From contig CAMOGQ010000015.1 in NCBI GenBank assembly GCA_946614165.1, forward strand, positions 1 to 39,451: a stretch of 39,451 bases of DNA, in the 5' to 3' direction. Origin of the DNA: an uncultured Lachnospiraceae bacterium. Its GTDB lineage: Bacteria > Bacillota > Clostridia > Lachnospirales > Lachnospiraceae. The notes under the pieces were generated by a model, which did no database searches, was not told the DNA's origin, and was given only the letters and a program-made list of their open reading frames with translations. Position 1 is the stretch's first letter, and each line of letters opens with the position of its first letter. This document shows positions 1-8,272 of the stretch, piece after piece. Position numbers and translations under genes: made by a program.

Positions 1-116
1 ACTTCCGGGAACTGGGGAGCCTTATGAGGGATGCCCTGCTGATCGGGGCACAGGCCGGAAGGAGCGTAATAGACCTGAACGTCATACGCTCGGCATTAAA
101 GCACAGAGAGCTGTAG
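1..116 (+). CDS. C-terminal end of an unidentified protein (partial)
   Basis: The frame is open from the window edge to TAG at 114-116 and gives a 37-residue tail ending in SALKHREL. A helical stretch with regularly spaced hydrophobic residues (MRDALLIGAQAG) is followed by VIDLNVIRSALK. That pattern resembles the lid helices at the end of some AAA+ ATPases, but the fragment is too short to assign. The next gene starts 27 bases later on the same strand, so the two probably form an operon that ends at the terminator at 740-770. Confidence 0.45.
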   Translation, partial: FRELGSLMRDALLIGAQAGRSVIDLNVIRSALKHREL

Positions 117-143
117 AACAGCTCCCCGGGAAAGGATAAAGAG

Positions 144-716
144 ATGGTACATTACGATATAAGTACGCCTGACAGGGACGATGTAAATGAACTCCTGGAG
201 GAACTCGGGACCCATCTGGAAGAAATGGAGGATATCCGCGAACGGCTTTCAGACTGTATAGAGGAATACCTGGATGAAGCTGATAATAAGATCATGGAGG
301 CCGGTATATACCTGGATGGTGCTTCACGTGACAGCAGGATCAATCAGATGCTCTGCAGTGAACTGACGGCAGGAAGGAAAGAGATCCGGTTCCTTATCCA
401 TCTGATGGAGGATAAAGGAATAGGAGTGCCTGAGGGATCATTCATCGACCACAGGCGGCTGGATCCGGATCTGTACTGGCAGGATCCAGAGCTTCCGTTC
501 TGTTATGAAGATCCGGATGAACACTATTTTTCCCTTCTTAATGATCAGATCACAAGACTTATCGCGTTTGAGGAAAGGACGCCCATGACTACATCGGAAC
601 GAAAGGCCCTGAGAGAATATGTCATCCGGGAAATGGGATTTGATCCTGATCCTGAAAAAGAATGGCTTCATTTCCTGGACGGAAAAAGAATGCGCGCAGA
701 GAACACAATGATATAA
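144..716 (+). CDS. hypothetical protein, acidic and helical
   Basis: This 190-residue protein starts at ATG 144, with an AAAGGA-like ribosome site about 8 bases upstream. I do not recognise the family. The first 90 residues are highly acidic and predicted helical or coiled (ELLEELGTHLEEMEDIRERL). The middle is rich in Asp, Pro and aromatic residues. The end has MTTSERKALREYV near residue 147, a motif that I associate only loosely with small proteins of clostridial mobile elements. It has no signal peptide or membrane segment. It follows the truncated upstream gene by 27 bases, and a strong terminator lies 24 bases after its stop. It is a probable cytosolic accessory protein of unknown role. 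Confidence 0.6.
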   Translation: MVHYDISTPDRDDVNELLEELGTHLEEMEDIRERLSDCIEEYLDEADNKIMEAGIYLDGASRDSRINQMLCSELTAGRKEIRFLIHLMEDKGIGVPEGSFIDHRRLDPDLYWQDPELPFCYEDPDEHYFSLLNDQITRLIAFEERTPMTTSERKALREYVIREMGFDPDPEKEWLHFLDGKRMRAENTMI

Positions 717-739
717 AAACTGAACCGCCCCGGATAAAG

Positions 740-770
740 ACGCCCCTGCATTCTCTGCAGGGGCGTTTTG
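740..770 (+). terminator. Rho-independent terminator of the left-edge operon
   Basis: A perfect stem pairs ACGCCCCTGCA (740-750) with TGCAGGGGCGT (756-766) around a five-base loop. It is followed by a short T-run (TTTTG), and begins 24 bases after the stop of the hypothetical gene at 144-716. Confidence 0.9.
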
Positions 771-1420
771 CTCTGGATCCTGACCTCAAAACTGATTCAT
801 GCAATCTGCGGAAACGATGCATTTCACTTGTCATTAAACCTGAAAGAGAGGATCTTTGTGATTCAAATATTTTGAGTATTTTGGTTCATCTAAACAGCGG
901 GTCTACAGAATTGAATTCTTAAGGATAAAATCAAAAGGAAAAGAACATTATTGTACAGCATGCCGCTCATGGTCTCACAATAGGTTATGTCCCTGCCGCC
1001 TGCGGAAGACATTCTGGAAGAAGCCTGGGAACTAAGAGGCGGCCGGTAAATGACCAGGAAAGAAAACTATTACGGAGCTGATTGATTTGGATATCATATT
1101 CTGCTCTTCCAGATTCATCAGCAGACCTCATAAAAACAGACCATCACCGGCAGCTTACAGCTCCTGTGACGGTCTGTTTCATGTACTAAAGGGAAATGGC
1201 CGCTCCCTAGCCAGTCTGCACGTTTTTTTAAAAATCTCTTTAATAAAACTTTCCCAAAATGCCGGACTATAGAATGACCCCTTAAGTCCTTCATATTACA
1301 TGATTATCAGCTAATCCAAGGCACCAGTCAGTAATAACCACTGGTAAACAGCTCATATCAGCCGGATATCATTGAAAATAGTCCGCTTTTTTCTTGTAAA
1401 AAATGCATAAAACACTACTA
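771..1420. other. 650-bp gap, probably decayed coding or mobile DNA
   Basis: I find no convincing gene here. One plus-strand frame around 860-1035 gives a basic stretch with paired cysteines (HYCTACRS, RLCPCR) ending in a stop. It could be a relic of a transposase or a zinc-binding protein, but it has no start codon or ribosome site. A second weak frame at about 1060-1270 also lacks both. The gap lies between a terminator and an insertion sequence and is best read as degraded sequence. Confidence 0.4.
1134..1179 (-). terminator. imperfect hairpin, possible minus-strand terminator
   Basis: AAACAGACCATCAC (1134-1147) pairs with GTGACGGTCTGTTT (1166-1179) with one mismatch. On the minus strand the stem is followed by a run of five T. 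No minus-strand gene that it would serve is visible, so it may be a relic. Confidence 0.4.
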
Positions 1421-1455
1421 TATATAGTCCGTATATGATATAATAGGACTATATA
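1421..1455 (+). promoter_or_regulatory. transposase promoter region with flanking inverted repeat
   Basis: TATATAGTCC (1421-1430) and GGACTATATA (1446-1455) form a perfect 10-bp inverted repeat around a TATAAT-like -10 box at 1439-1444. No good -35 is seen. A further copy of TATATAGTCC lies at 3047-3056, at the end of the transposase gene. The repeat could be an operator, a transposase binding site or part of the IS terminus. Confidence 0.45.
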
Positions 1456-3056
1456 AAGGAGTGATTTTTATGCCCGTACCAGCCGATATCAGAGAAGTTC
1501 CAAGACCGGTTAATACTATTGTGGATGATAATGGCCGTGATGGTCCAAAGCGTTATGCCGTCAGGCAGCGCGCTTCTTCCAAATATGTATCCGGTGGCAA
1601 TCCTCAGCCGCGTAATGGAAAGGTCATCGGCCATATTATTGACCATAAATTTGTTCCAGTAGCCGATAAAAGCCTTAATAATGCAGAACCGGATATGCTG
1701 TCATATGGGGCTTCCGCACTCGTTAAGTCGGTTATGTCGGATATCAAAGATGACCTTCTTGCGGTATATGATGCGTCAGATGTGTATGCAATGATGTCTC
1801 TGGCCACTTTAAAAGTTATAAAGCCAGCCATTACAGCAAACCGGATGGCAACACATTACCGCAGGACATTTGTATGTAAAGATTATCCGGGGGCCGCCTT
1901 ATCGCCGAATTCTATCTGCAGCCTTCTCCAGAGGATCGGCATGAACGGTTCCAGACGTAAACAGTTTTACCAGCTCCGCATGAAAGCGACTGCTGCAGAC
2001 CATCACATCGCGATTGATGGCACCCTGAAGCAGGACAACAGCAAGGTCAATGATCTCTCTGCCTTTTCCCGTAAAGCCAGGGTAAAGGGAGTTTGCGAAG
2101 TTTCAGTTCTGTACGCTTATGACATTGAGCGGATGGAACCAGTTTGTGCAGAAGTTTTTCCGGGAAACAGCATCGATGCCAGCAGCTATCCGGCATTTAT
2201 TCGTGATAACGATATCAGGAGCGGGATCATCGTTGCGGACAAGGGCTTTCCTCCAAGCAAGATCAAAGAAGAACTCAGGGAACGGCCGGATCTGCATTTT
2301 CTCACACCAATAAAGAGGAATGATTCCCGCATATCCGGTAATGATATGCTTTCATTTGAGGGAGTCCTCTCCGGTATTGAAGCCCACGTATTATATAAGA
2401 AGAAGCAGATCAAGGGCGGCAGATATCTGTATGCTTTTAAAGATGCCCGGAAGGCTTCCGCTGAAGAAACGTCATACATTACAAATGCGCAGAAAAAAGA
2501 CACCTTTTCACCCGAGAAATATTCAAAAAAGAAGGCTGTTTTCGGTGTAATCGTTCTTGAATCCGATCAGGACCTGGAACCAAAGACGGCATATCAGTGT
2601 TATGAAGACCGCTGGCTTTTGGAACTGGTATTTAACCGCTATAAAAGCGATGAATGCCTTGACCATACCGACGTGCAAAATGATTTTTCTGTAATCGGCA
2701 GCGAGTTTATCAACTTCCTATCTACAGTAGCTACATGCCGGATCATCCGCAAGGCACAAAGTGCAGGTCTTTTCGAGCAGATGTCTTATGGGGAACTGAT
2801 GGATGATCTCTCATCTGCCTGGCGTAAAACAGATGCACCTGAGGATCCGGCAACCGATGATGGTTACTGGGTCCATACACTAAAGATGGTCTTCGATGAA
2901 CTTGAAGCACTCGGTTTATCTAAGCCTGTTCCAAAGCCGGAACCGAAGAAAAGGGGCCGCAAACCAAAGCCAAAAGACGAAGCTGAACAGAAACCGAAGC
3001 GGTCACGTGGCCGTCCAAGGAAGAGCCCTATCCCTTCTGCCGAGACTATATAGTCC
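1446..3056 (+). mobile_element. candidate insertion sequence, IS4-type, about 1.6 kb
   Basis: GGACTATATA at 1446-1455 and its exact inverse TATATAGTCC at 3047-3056 bracket one transposase gene. I take them as possible short terminal inverted repeats. The right copy contains the stop codon of the gene. No target-site duplication is evident beside these coordinates, and the true left end could lie further out because another TATATAGTCC sits at 1421. The presence of an IS is well supported by the transposase; its exact borders are not. Confidence 0.45.
1470..3053 (+). CDS. IS4/IS1634-type DDE transposase
   Basis: The 527-residue protein cuts and joins DNA for its own IS. A GTG at 1461 is in frame, but it is the last base group of the ribosome site AAGGAG (1456-1461), so ATG 1470 is the better start. 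The DDE residues fit AIDGT (near 180), VADKG (near 255) and the Y-x2-R-x3-E-x6-K signature of the IS4 group in YEDRWLLELVFNRYK (near 390). The C-terminal tail is basic and carries two AT-hook-like pieces (KKRGRKPK and RGRPRK), which probably bind AT-rich DNA. The reading frame is intact, so the element may be active. It stops only 25 bases from the convergent TIR-STING gene, which suggests that it landed in or replaced the DNA downstream of it. Confidence 0.9.
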   Translation: MPVPADIREVPRPVNTIVDDNGRDGPKRYAVRQRASSKYVSGGNPQPRNGKVIGHIIDHKFVPVADKSLNNAEPDMLSYGASALVKSVMSDIKDDLLAVYDASDVYAMMSLATLKVIKPAITANRMATHYRRTFVCKDYPGAALSPNSICSLLQRIGMNGSRRKQFYQLRMKATAADHHIAIDGTLKQDNSKVNDLSAFSRKARVKGVCEVSVLYAYDIERMEPVCAEVFPGNSIDASSYPAFIRDNDIRSGIIVADKGFPPSKIKEELRERPDLHFLTPIKRNDSRISGNDMLSFEGVLSGIEAHVLYKKKQIKGGRYLYAFKDARKASAEETSYITNAQKKDTFSPEKYSKKKAVFGVIVLESDQDLEPKTAYQCYEDRWLLELVFNRYKSDECLDHTDVQNDFSVIGSEFINFLSTVATCRIIRKAQSAGLFEQMSYGELMDDLSSAWRKTDAPEDPATDDGYWVHTLKMVFDELEALGLSKPVPKPEPKKRGRKPKPKDEAEQKPKRSRGRPRKSPIPSAETI

Positions 3057-3078
3057 GGCAGATTGGGAATGTATTACT

Positions 3079-4215
3079 TTAATAGTCTTCCCTTTCTATG
3101 CTGACACGTTCCATCATGGCTGTCAGGCGCCGAATCAGCCGGTCCTCCTCTTCCTTTGTATCATCAGTATAAAAATGACGGACCGTTGCTTCGATGAAGG
3201 ATTCCGTCGTCAGAGCGGACAGAGCATTCTCAAACAGGTCCAGTTCCTTGGCATTGAAGCGTTTTTCGGCAAGGGGATCTGCTCTGTCGTCCGCCTGGAT
3301 ATTAAGGATCAGACGCGCCGTCTGATAGCTGGTGACCATGGTCGTGGGATAGTCGACGATGTGCAGTTCATCCCCCAGGATATGGTAATAGAATTCCACT
3401 TCTCTGAAACGGGCCCCCGAGACCCGTCCCTTCTTATACTGCTTCATCCTGGCTCTTGTACTGGCAGGAGTCAGCTCCGAATATGTCAGAGGCAGAACGA
3501 TATGGAGGAAGATTTTTTCATCCGGAAAAAAGCAGAGTTCCTTTTCTCCCTCCAGCAGAAATCCTTCATCGCACTTCTCCAGAAGACGAAGGACAAAGTT
3601 GCTGACATAGCCGTTGGCGGTAGAAACAGAAGCACCGATGACCGTGGGAGAAAGGATCATCTGGTTCTGTCTGATAAAGAGATCCATATCCCGGACCAGG
3701 TCTTTCACCTCCAGGATGGCCTTTATTTCCTCGCTGACACTGTTCAAATAGTCTGCAGTCTCGGCTGCGGCCTTCCGATAGGTCTTCAGATCCTCCGGCT
3801 CGTATTTGATCACCTTCAGCGCCGACTCGTTATGGATCCCCATCAAGTCCTCCGGCAGCCTTGTGTCGCTTTCTGTCAGCAGGATGACCCGGTTCATTCC
3901 CAGTGCCATGGTACAGAGTCCGATCTCGAAGAGAACATTGTCTCTCATGGTCTTTACGACCTTGGTCTGGCCGTGCCTCACCAGCTGGGTCTTGTCATGT
4001 CCCTCACAGATCAGGACCGCAAAATCAAAGGTGGGGATTTTTTTGATCAGGACCGGAAGAAGAGCAATATTCTGGGGATCCATGGCTCCGCTGAAAAGAT
4101 CTCTCCAGTAGCTGCAGAGATAGCCCTGGACTTCCAGTTCTTCCTTTACAGAAAAAAGGATCCCGTTATTTTCACTGATTCCGGAAGAAAACAGTATGAT
4201 ATTCTGCGCCCGCAT
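3079..4215 (-). CDS. TIR-STING fusion, cyclic-dinucleotide-gated NADase effector
   Basis: This is a 378-residue two-domain protein. Residues 4-130 match the CAP12/Pycsar-effector TIR-like fold: an opening beta strand (NIILFSSG), FDFAVLICEGHD, and RDNVLFEIGL at 91-100 with Glu97 as the likely catalytic glutamate. Residues 190-348 resemble the prokaryotic STING domain: ANGYVSNFV at 200-208, the strand FLHIVLPLTY, and VDYPTTM at 287-293, the place where bacterial STINGs carry a conserved D-x-PTT. In known TIR-STINGs, c-di-GMP or a related cyclic dinucleotide drives filament formation and the TIR destroys NAD+, killing the infected cell (CBASS). The usual partner, a CD-NTase, is not in the window. 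An AAAGGA ribosome site supports the start. The STING call rests on remembered motifs rather than a search. Confidence 0.7.
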   Translation of the reverse strand: MRAQNIILFSSGISENNGILFSVKEELEVQGYLCSYWRDLFSGAMDPQNIALLPVLIKKIPTFDFAVLICEGHDKTQLVRHGQTKVVKTMRDNVLFEIGLCTMALGMNRVILLTESDTRLPEDLMGIHNESALKVIKYEPEDLKTYRKAAAETADYLNSVSEEIKAILEVKDLVRDMDLFIRQNQMILSPTVIGASVSTANGYVSNFVLRLLEKCDEGFLLEGEKELCFFPDEKIFLHIVLPLTYSELTPASTRARMKQYKKGRVSGARFREVEFYYHILGDELHIVDYPTTMVTSYQTARLILNIQADDRADPLAEKRFNAKELDLFENALSALTTESFIEATVRHFYTDDTKEEEDRLIRRLTAMMERVSIEREDY

Positions 4216-4421
4216 ACGCCGTTCCTTTCTGTATGGTCCCGTTTCAGATAAAGAGACATCTCATTCCATACGCCGGATCATGGTCCCAAACCTCTCCCAT
4301 ATACCATAAAGCTTCCTCGGATAGGCAGGAAATACGCAGGGAACAGGGCTGTTGGAAAGAGGTTTCTCTTACTGTTTCGAATCCGTCCCTCCCTCTTCCT
4401 TCAGCCCTGTGCCTGAGATTG

Positions 4422-4973
4422 TCAGATCACATCATAGCTCAGGTCAAATTCTGTCTTTGCCACAAAGTTGTAGTCTGCATCTGTGACCCTGCCGTCATCT
4501 CCATAGCTGACGCTGTAAAACACAAGCACGGCGTTGCGGTCCGCGGCTTCCGGATTTCCCCAGAGAATCGCAGAATAATATTTATCAAAGCTTTCTTCAT
4601 CCAACTTCAGGCCCTTTTCACGGATCAGAAACTCCACTTCCGGACACATCTCCTGATCTGCCGTCCATGCAGACAATGCTTTGGGAATCTGCTCATAATC
4701 ATCACCGCCGGCCGGCCTCATGTTTTCCTGGAACCAGTCATGGGTGCAGGGATAGGGAAATCCCTTGCTGTCCAGCCTGATCCAGTCTCCGGCCTCCGCC
4801 TTTTGTCCGTGTCCGCTTCCGGACTGGACTGCCTCCTGGGAAAAGACTTCGAAACTGCCGTCTTCCATAAATAAAATCTTCCCCTCTGCCATGAGTCCCT
4901 CCAGGACAGGATGCTGGTCTCCCAGTCTGTAGGCTTTGAAAATTTTTCCGTGTTTTTTGATAATTTTCAGCAT
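4422..4973 (-). CDS. hypothetical protein with GDW-I-x-D-x-x-G-x-PYP motif
   Basis: This 183-residue cytosolic protein has no signal peptide. Residues 1-60 look like a small beta domain (KIFKAYRLGD, GSFEVFSQEAV). Then follows EAGDWIRLDSKGFPYPCTHDWF, a pattern seen in small phage- and plasmid-borne proteins of unknown role (PGDYI-x-x-D-x-x-G-x-PYP). The C-terminal part is acidic with aromatic residues. AGAAAGGAAG lies about 9 bases before ATG 4973. Its leader carries the CCCCCCT promoter architecture (5091-5126) shared with the TerY-P operons, so it is probably co-regulated with them. It lies 206 bp upstream of the TIR-STING start on the same strand, and could be transcribed through into it. 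No function is assigned. Confidence 0.65.
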   Translation of the reverse strand: MLKIIKKHGKIFKAYRLGDQHPVLEGLMAEGKILFMEDGSFEVFSQEAVQSGSGHGQKAEAGDWIRLDSKGFPYPCTHDWFQENMRPAGGDDYEQIPKALSAWTADQEMCPEVEFLIREKGLKLDEESFDKYYSAILWGNPEAADRNAVLVFYSVSYGDDGRVTDADYNFVAKTEFDLSYDVI

Positions 4974-5090
4974 AAGCTATTCTTCCTTTCTGATAGAGTT
5001 AATGGATTCGATATGTCTGCTTTCAGCGGATCCAGGAACTGCTGGACAGGTTTAAACTCGAATTCCATCTCTTTTTCCATGTCTAAGACA

Positions 5091-5126
5091 ATTGTACCAG
5101 ATGCTGTTTTGGGAAAAGTAGGGGGG
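5091..5126 (-). promoter_or_regulatory. C-tract promoter B: CCCCCCT then TACAAT, gap 24
   Basis: On the minus strand CCCCCC (5126-5121) is followed by 24 bases and then TACAAT (5096-5091). Nothing like TTGACA lies 17 bases before the -10. It drives the gene at 4422-4973 through a leader of about 110 bases. It is one of six matching sites in the window. Confidence 0.65.
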
Positions 5127-5201
5127 AATCATACTGATATTCCTGACGGCTGATTTTCGTAAATCTGCCAGGAGAAATATTTTCTGCATTTTACGGCTTG
5201 A

Positions 5202-5242
5202 AAAAGTGGAGCTTACTCTGATTCGGAGCAAACTCCACTTTT
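5202..5242 (-). terminator. terminator of the pentapeptide-repeat operon
   Basis: AAAAGTGGAG (5202-5211) pairs perfectly with CTCCACTTTT (5233-5242). On the minus strand the stem runs into five T. It lies about 60 bases after the stop at 5306 and would also stop plus-strand transcripts. Confidence 0.85.
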
Positions 5243-5305
5243 CATACGTTTTCCGGTGCGCAGTATCAGACACTTATGACCTGACCATTTAATCGTTCAA
5301 AATCA

Positions 5306-8272
5306 TTAGAATGGATAATATATCGATGGTAATACATAGGAACCTGCATTTTTGTCTGCCGTGTTTCTGACAAAGAACGATGTAGGGTCTATCAAGCCGT
5401 CTGGCCTGTCCTGTCCCATGTAATCGCAATTATATGCATAGCAGTTCTCAAATGTTGCCGAGTGGATACTTATAACATTGTCAAAATGAATATGATTGAA
5501 TATACAGTTTTTAAAAACTGCACCTGTAAATACTGTACTTTCAATATTGCTGTTGGAAAGAACAGAATCACTGATATGCGCTCCAGAGAAATTCATTCCT
5601 CTCATATTGGAATTCTCAAGTAATAAGTGAGAAGCATCACTGAGGTTGATTACGGCATTCGACATGTTGCAGTTGCTGAAATCAATGTAACTCATTTTGG
5701 TATTTGTCATATTTGCATTAGAAAAATTTGACTGGCCCCAGCAGCAAAAAGATATTATTGCATACCTGAAGTCTGCTCCTATGAAATCCGAAGAGATCAT
5801 GCGGCAATTTGTAAACAAAGCATTTTTGAAGGATGTGTTATTGAATGTGCTCCTGTTGGACGATATATTGATAAACACCGATTTATCGGCCAGAGCATCT
5901 ATAAACCTGGTATTATCCAATCCGCAATTTTCCTGCCAGTCATTGGAAGTCTTTTCTTTCTGCACGACATCTGAATCAGGTGCTACATAATACTTGGGGG
6001 CATCAAGAATAATCCTTCTTTTCGGTGAATTCTCTGAATCAAAATCCACATACTCATTAACCTGTAATGTAATATTGGGCTGAGGCAGAGGATTAATTAC
6101 TGGGATAAGATACTTCGAAAAATCGATAAAATAACTCTCTATCAAAATACCTTTTGTCCAGTTTGTATTGCTTAAATTACAATTCACAAACTTTGCTTTG
6201 TTCGCCAATGCATTGGAAAAATTGGCCCCTTCGAAATCTGATTCGAAAGCTTCAATCTGGTTAAGATTACTATACATAAAAGAACTGAGCGAAGCATCTG
6301 TATAGAATAAAGCAGATCCACTTAAGTCAGAATCCTCAAATGTGGCACTTCCCATTTTGATATGGCAAAAATCAAGGTTGCTCATTAATGTATGTTTTGC
6401 TGTTATATATTTAAGATCAGCAACCGAGAGTTCTACTTTACCATGGTTATCTATTCTGGTACTTCTATCATCGTCAGTCTCATCTGTGAACACTTCCTGT
6501 ACCTTTTTTAATAAAGCCGCTGGAATATGTTTGCGCAAATAATGCTGCAGGACCTGTTCAATATTATTATAAAGTTTTGAATTCGTATCTGGATCTAAAT
6601 GGTAGTCCAAAACTTTTACGGGAATCGGATCCTGATTCTGGATTCCTGTTTTCTCAAATAAAGGCTTCTCTGTTCTTATATCTTTAAAACTTTTTATTGT
6701 TTCTTTCAGATGATTTGTTTCATTTGCCCCATCATGCCAGATGTACAAAAGATTGCATATTAAAGAATCCTCCTTTTCCTTTGCAGCAGATTTATTCCAT
6801 GCCGAAGTGACAGCTTCAGTATATCGGTCAATCACCGGATCTCTGAATAAAGCGTTCTGAAATTCGCAATTACTGATAGTTGCATCTGTAAGGCTCATGC
6901 CAGCCAGATTTGAATAGTTTAAGTTAGAACTGCTAAAATCTGTATTGCTTGCATCCGCCAGAGATAGATTACAAGTAGAAATATCACAGTGTTTGATTTT
7001 GCAGTTTTCCATTCTTGCATTTTTAAAATTAGATCCGGCATAGTTGCTCTCCGACAATTCCGAATAATTAAACCAGGATCTGTTGAATTCACTGTTGCCA
7101 AAATTAAGATCATTTATTTTAACAAATGATACAAAGCGATCAGTTAAAACACGCAGCGCTACTGAAGAGAGATTGATTATATAATTATGAACTAAAGTCG
7201 GTTGCGGTATTTCTGTAAGTGGATTACCCTTTTCATCTGTAAGTGGATTGCCATTTTCGTCTATCATCTCAGCTAACAATTCCGTTCTGAGTTCCTTTCT
7301 CATTTCCTCCTCTTTAAATAAGGCATCTCTGTGACTGATCAGCAGTTCATATACATTGAAAAAATCATCAATAAGTTTTGTTACAACTTTTTTGAATTCG
7401 TCAATTCTTCTTTTCCTACCGATTCGTACTTCGGTAATATTTCCTTTTATTTTTTTACTGACAGTTTTATCAAAAACATCGTTATCAAAAGCTTTCTGTA
7501 TCAGCTCAAAATGTTTGTCTATATCGTTAGATTTTATCGGAAGATATTCAAAGCTGTCATTAAACTGACTGGTTACCATCATCTGATATTTTATATAGTC
7601 TAAAAATCTATTTCTATCCCGGATGTCAATTCTTTTATAGTCTTTATTTCTATTATTATCATTATGACAGAACAGCCATTCAAAACCAAATTTGATGCTG
7701 TCGAAATGCTTATCTCCCTGTATGATCGACTTGTCAATATTATTCGTACAGATCTTATTTATAATGTCCTCCATGATTCGAACATTTTTGCACAATAATA
7801 TTGATCCCATGTTATCAGAAGCTGTATCCCATTCTAATTTGTTTTTCACTTCATAATAAGCAGTGGAAAAGTCATACGTCAATTCACTGTAACAATCAAG
7901 TAGTTGTTTATAATGATCCTTCCTGTCTCCCTGCTTAATTTTCTGGTAAATTTTCGAAATTTTGTCACAGATTTTATCATTTTTATCATCATCTTCTTTG
8001 TCAACCGTTAAATTTAAATCCCGGCATAATTTTTTAGACTGTTCAAGATAAACGTCAATCTGATTACGCAATTCATTATAATCTTTTACCGTATTTTTAT
8101 TATGTATCTTGCGGTCTACTGAACCCAGAGTATTCAGTATGCTGTCTAACTTATCAGCACTTAATTCTGTATTACCAGTGCTGCTTCTCTGACCATCATT
8201 TTTCTTGTCACGCTGTGTTTCATCTGGAGAACCACCGTTCTGCTCATGAGAATCATTATCATTATTGTTCAT
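5306..8272 (-). CDS. large pentapeptide-repeat protein, partner of the TIR/ATP-grasp/rSAM protein
   Basis: The protein has about 988 residues. A TTG at 8284 is in frame, but GGAGG lies 5 bases before ATG 8272, so the TTG region is the ribosome site and 8272 is the start. Residue numbers here count from the TTG. Residues 1-60 are Asn/Asp/Ser-rich and disordered. Residues 60-390 are mostly helical. Three blocks of pentapeptide repeats follow (A[N/D]LxX style: 392-482, 635-725, 790-957), separated by non-repeat segments that look globular. Pentapeptide repeats fold as right-handed beta helices and act as binding surfaces; MfpA and Qnr mimic DNA. The gene overlaps its upstream neighbour by 11 bases, with the ribosome site inside that gene, so the two are translationally coupled and probably made in fixed ratio. 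It looks AT-richer than the flanking genes. It could be a scaffold, inhibitor or target-binding subunit. Confidence 0.85.
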   Translation of the reverse strand: MNNNDNDSHEQNGGSPDETQRDKKNDGQRSSTGNTELSADKLDSILNTLGSVDRKIHNKNTVKDYNELRNQIDVYLEQSKKLCRDLNLTVDKEDDDKNDKICDKISKIYQKIKQGDRKDHYKQLLDCYSELTYDFSTAYYEVKNKLEWDTASDNMGSILLCKNVRIMEDIINKICTNNIDKSIIQGDKHFDSIKFGFEWLFCHNDNNRNKDYKRIDIRDRNRFLDYIKYQMMVTSQFNDSFEYLPIKSNDIDKHFELIQKAFDNDVFDKTVSKKIKGNITEVRIGRKRRIDEFKKVVTKLIDDFFNVYELLISHRDALFKEEEMRKELRTELLAEMIDENGNPLTDEKGNPLTEIPQPTLVHNYIINLSSVALRVLTDRFVSFVKINDLNFGNSEFNRSWFNYSELSESNYAGSNFKNARMENCKIKHCDISTCNLSLADASNTDFSSSNLNYSNLAGMSLTDATISNCEFQNALFRDPVIDRYTEAVTSAWNKSAAKEKEDSLICNLLYIWHDGANETNHLKETIKSFKDIRTEKPLFEKTGIQNQDPIPVKVLDYHLDPDTNSKLYNNIEQVLQHYLRKHIPAALLKKVQEVFTDETDDDRSTRIDNHGKVELSVADLKYITAKHTLMSNLDFCHIKMGSATFEDSDLSGSALFYTDASLSSFMYSNLNQIEAFESDFEGANFSNALANKAKFVNCNLSNTNWTKGILIESYFIDFSKYLIPVINPLPQPNITLQVNEYVDFDSENSPKRRIILDAPKYYVAPDSDVVQKEKTSNDWQENCGLDNTRFIDALADKSVFINISSNRSTFNNTSFKNALFTNCRMISSDFIGADFRYAIISFCCWGQSNFSNANMTNTKMSYIDFSNCNMSNAVINLSDASHLLLENSNMRGMNFSGAHISDSVLSNSNIESTVFTGAVFKNCIFNHIHFDNVISIHSATFENCYAYNCDYMGQDRPDGLIDPTSFFVRNTADKNAGSYVLPSIYYPF

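Noticed and set aside
1087-1272. 61-codon plus-strand frame
   Set aside because: It has no ribosome site, odd composition, and an inverted repeat running through it.
2896-4251. 451-codon plus-strand frame over TIR-STING
   Set aside because: It spans the transposase end and the antisense of TIR-STING and has no motif or proper start.
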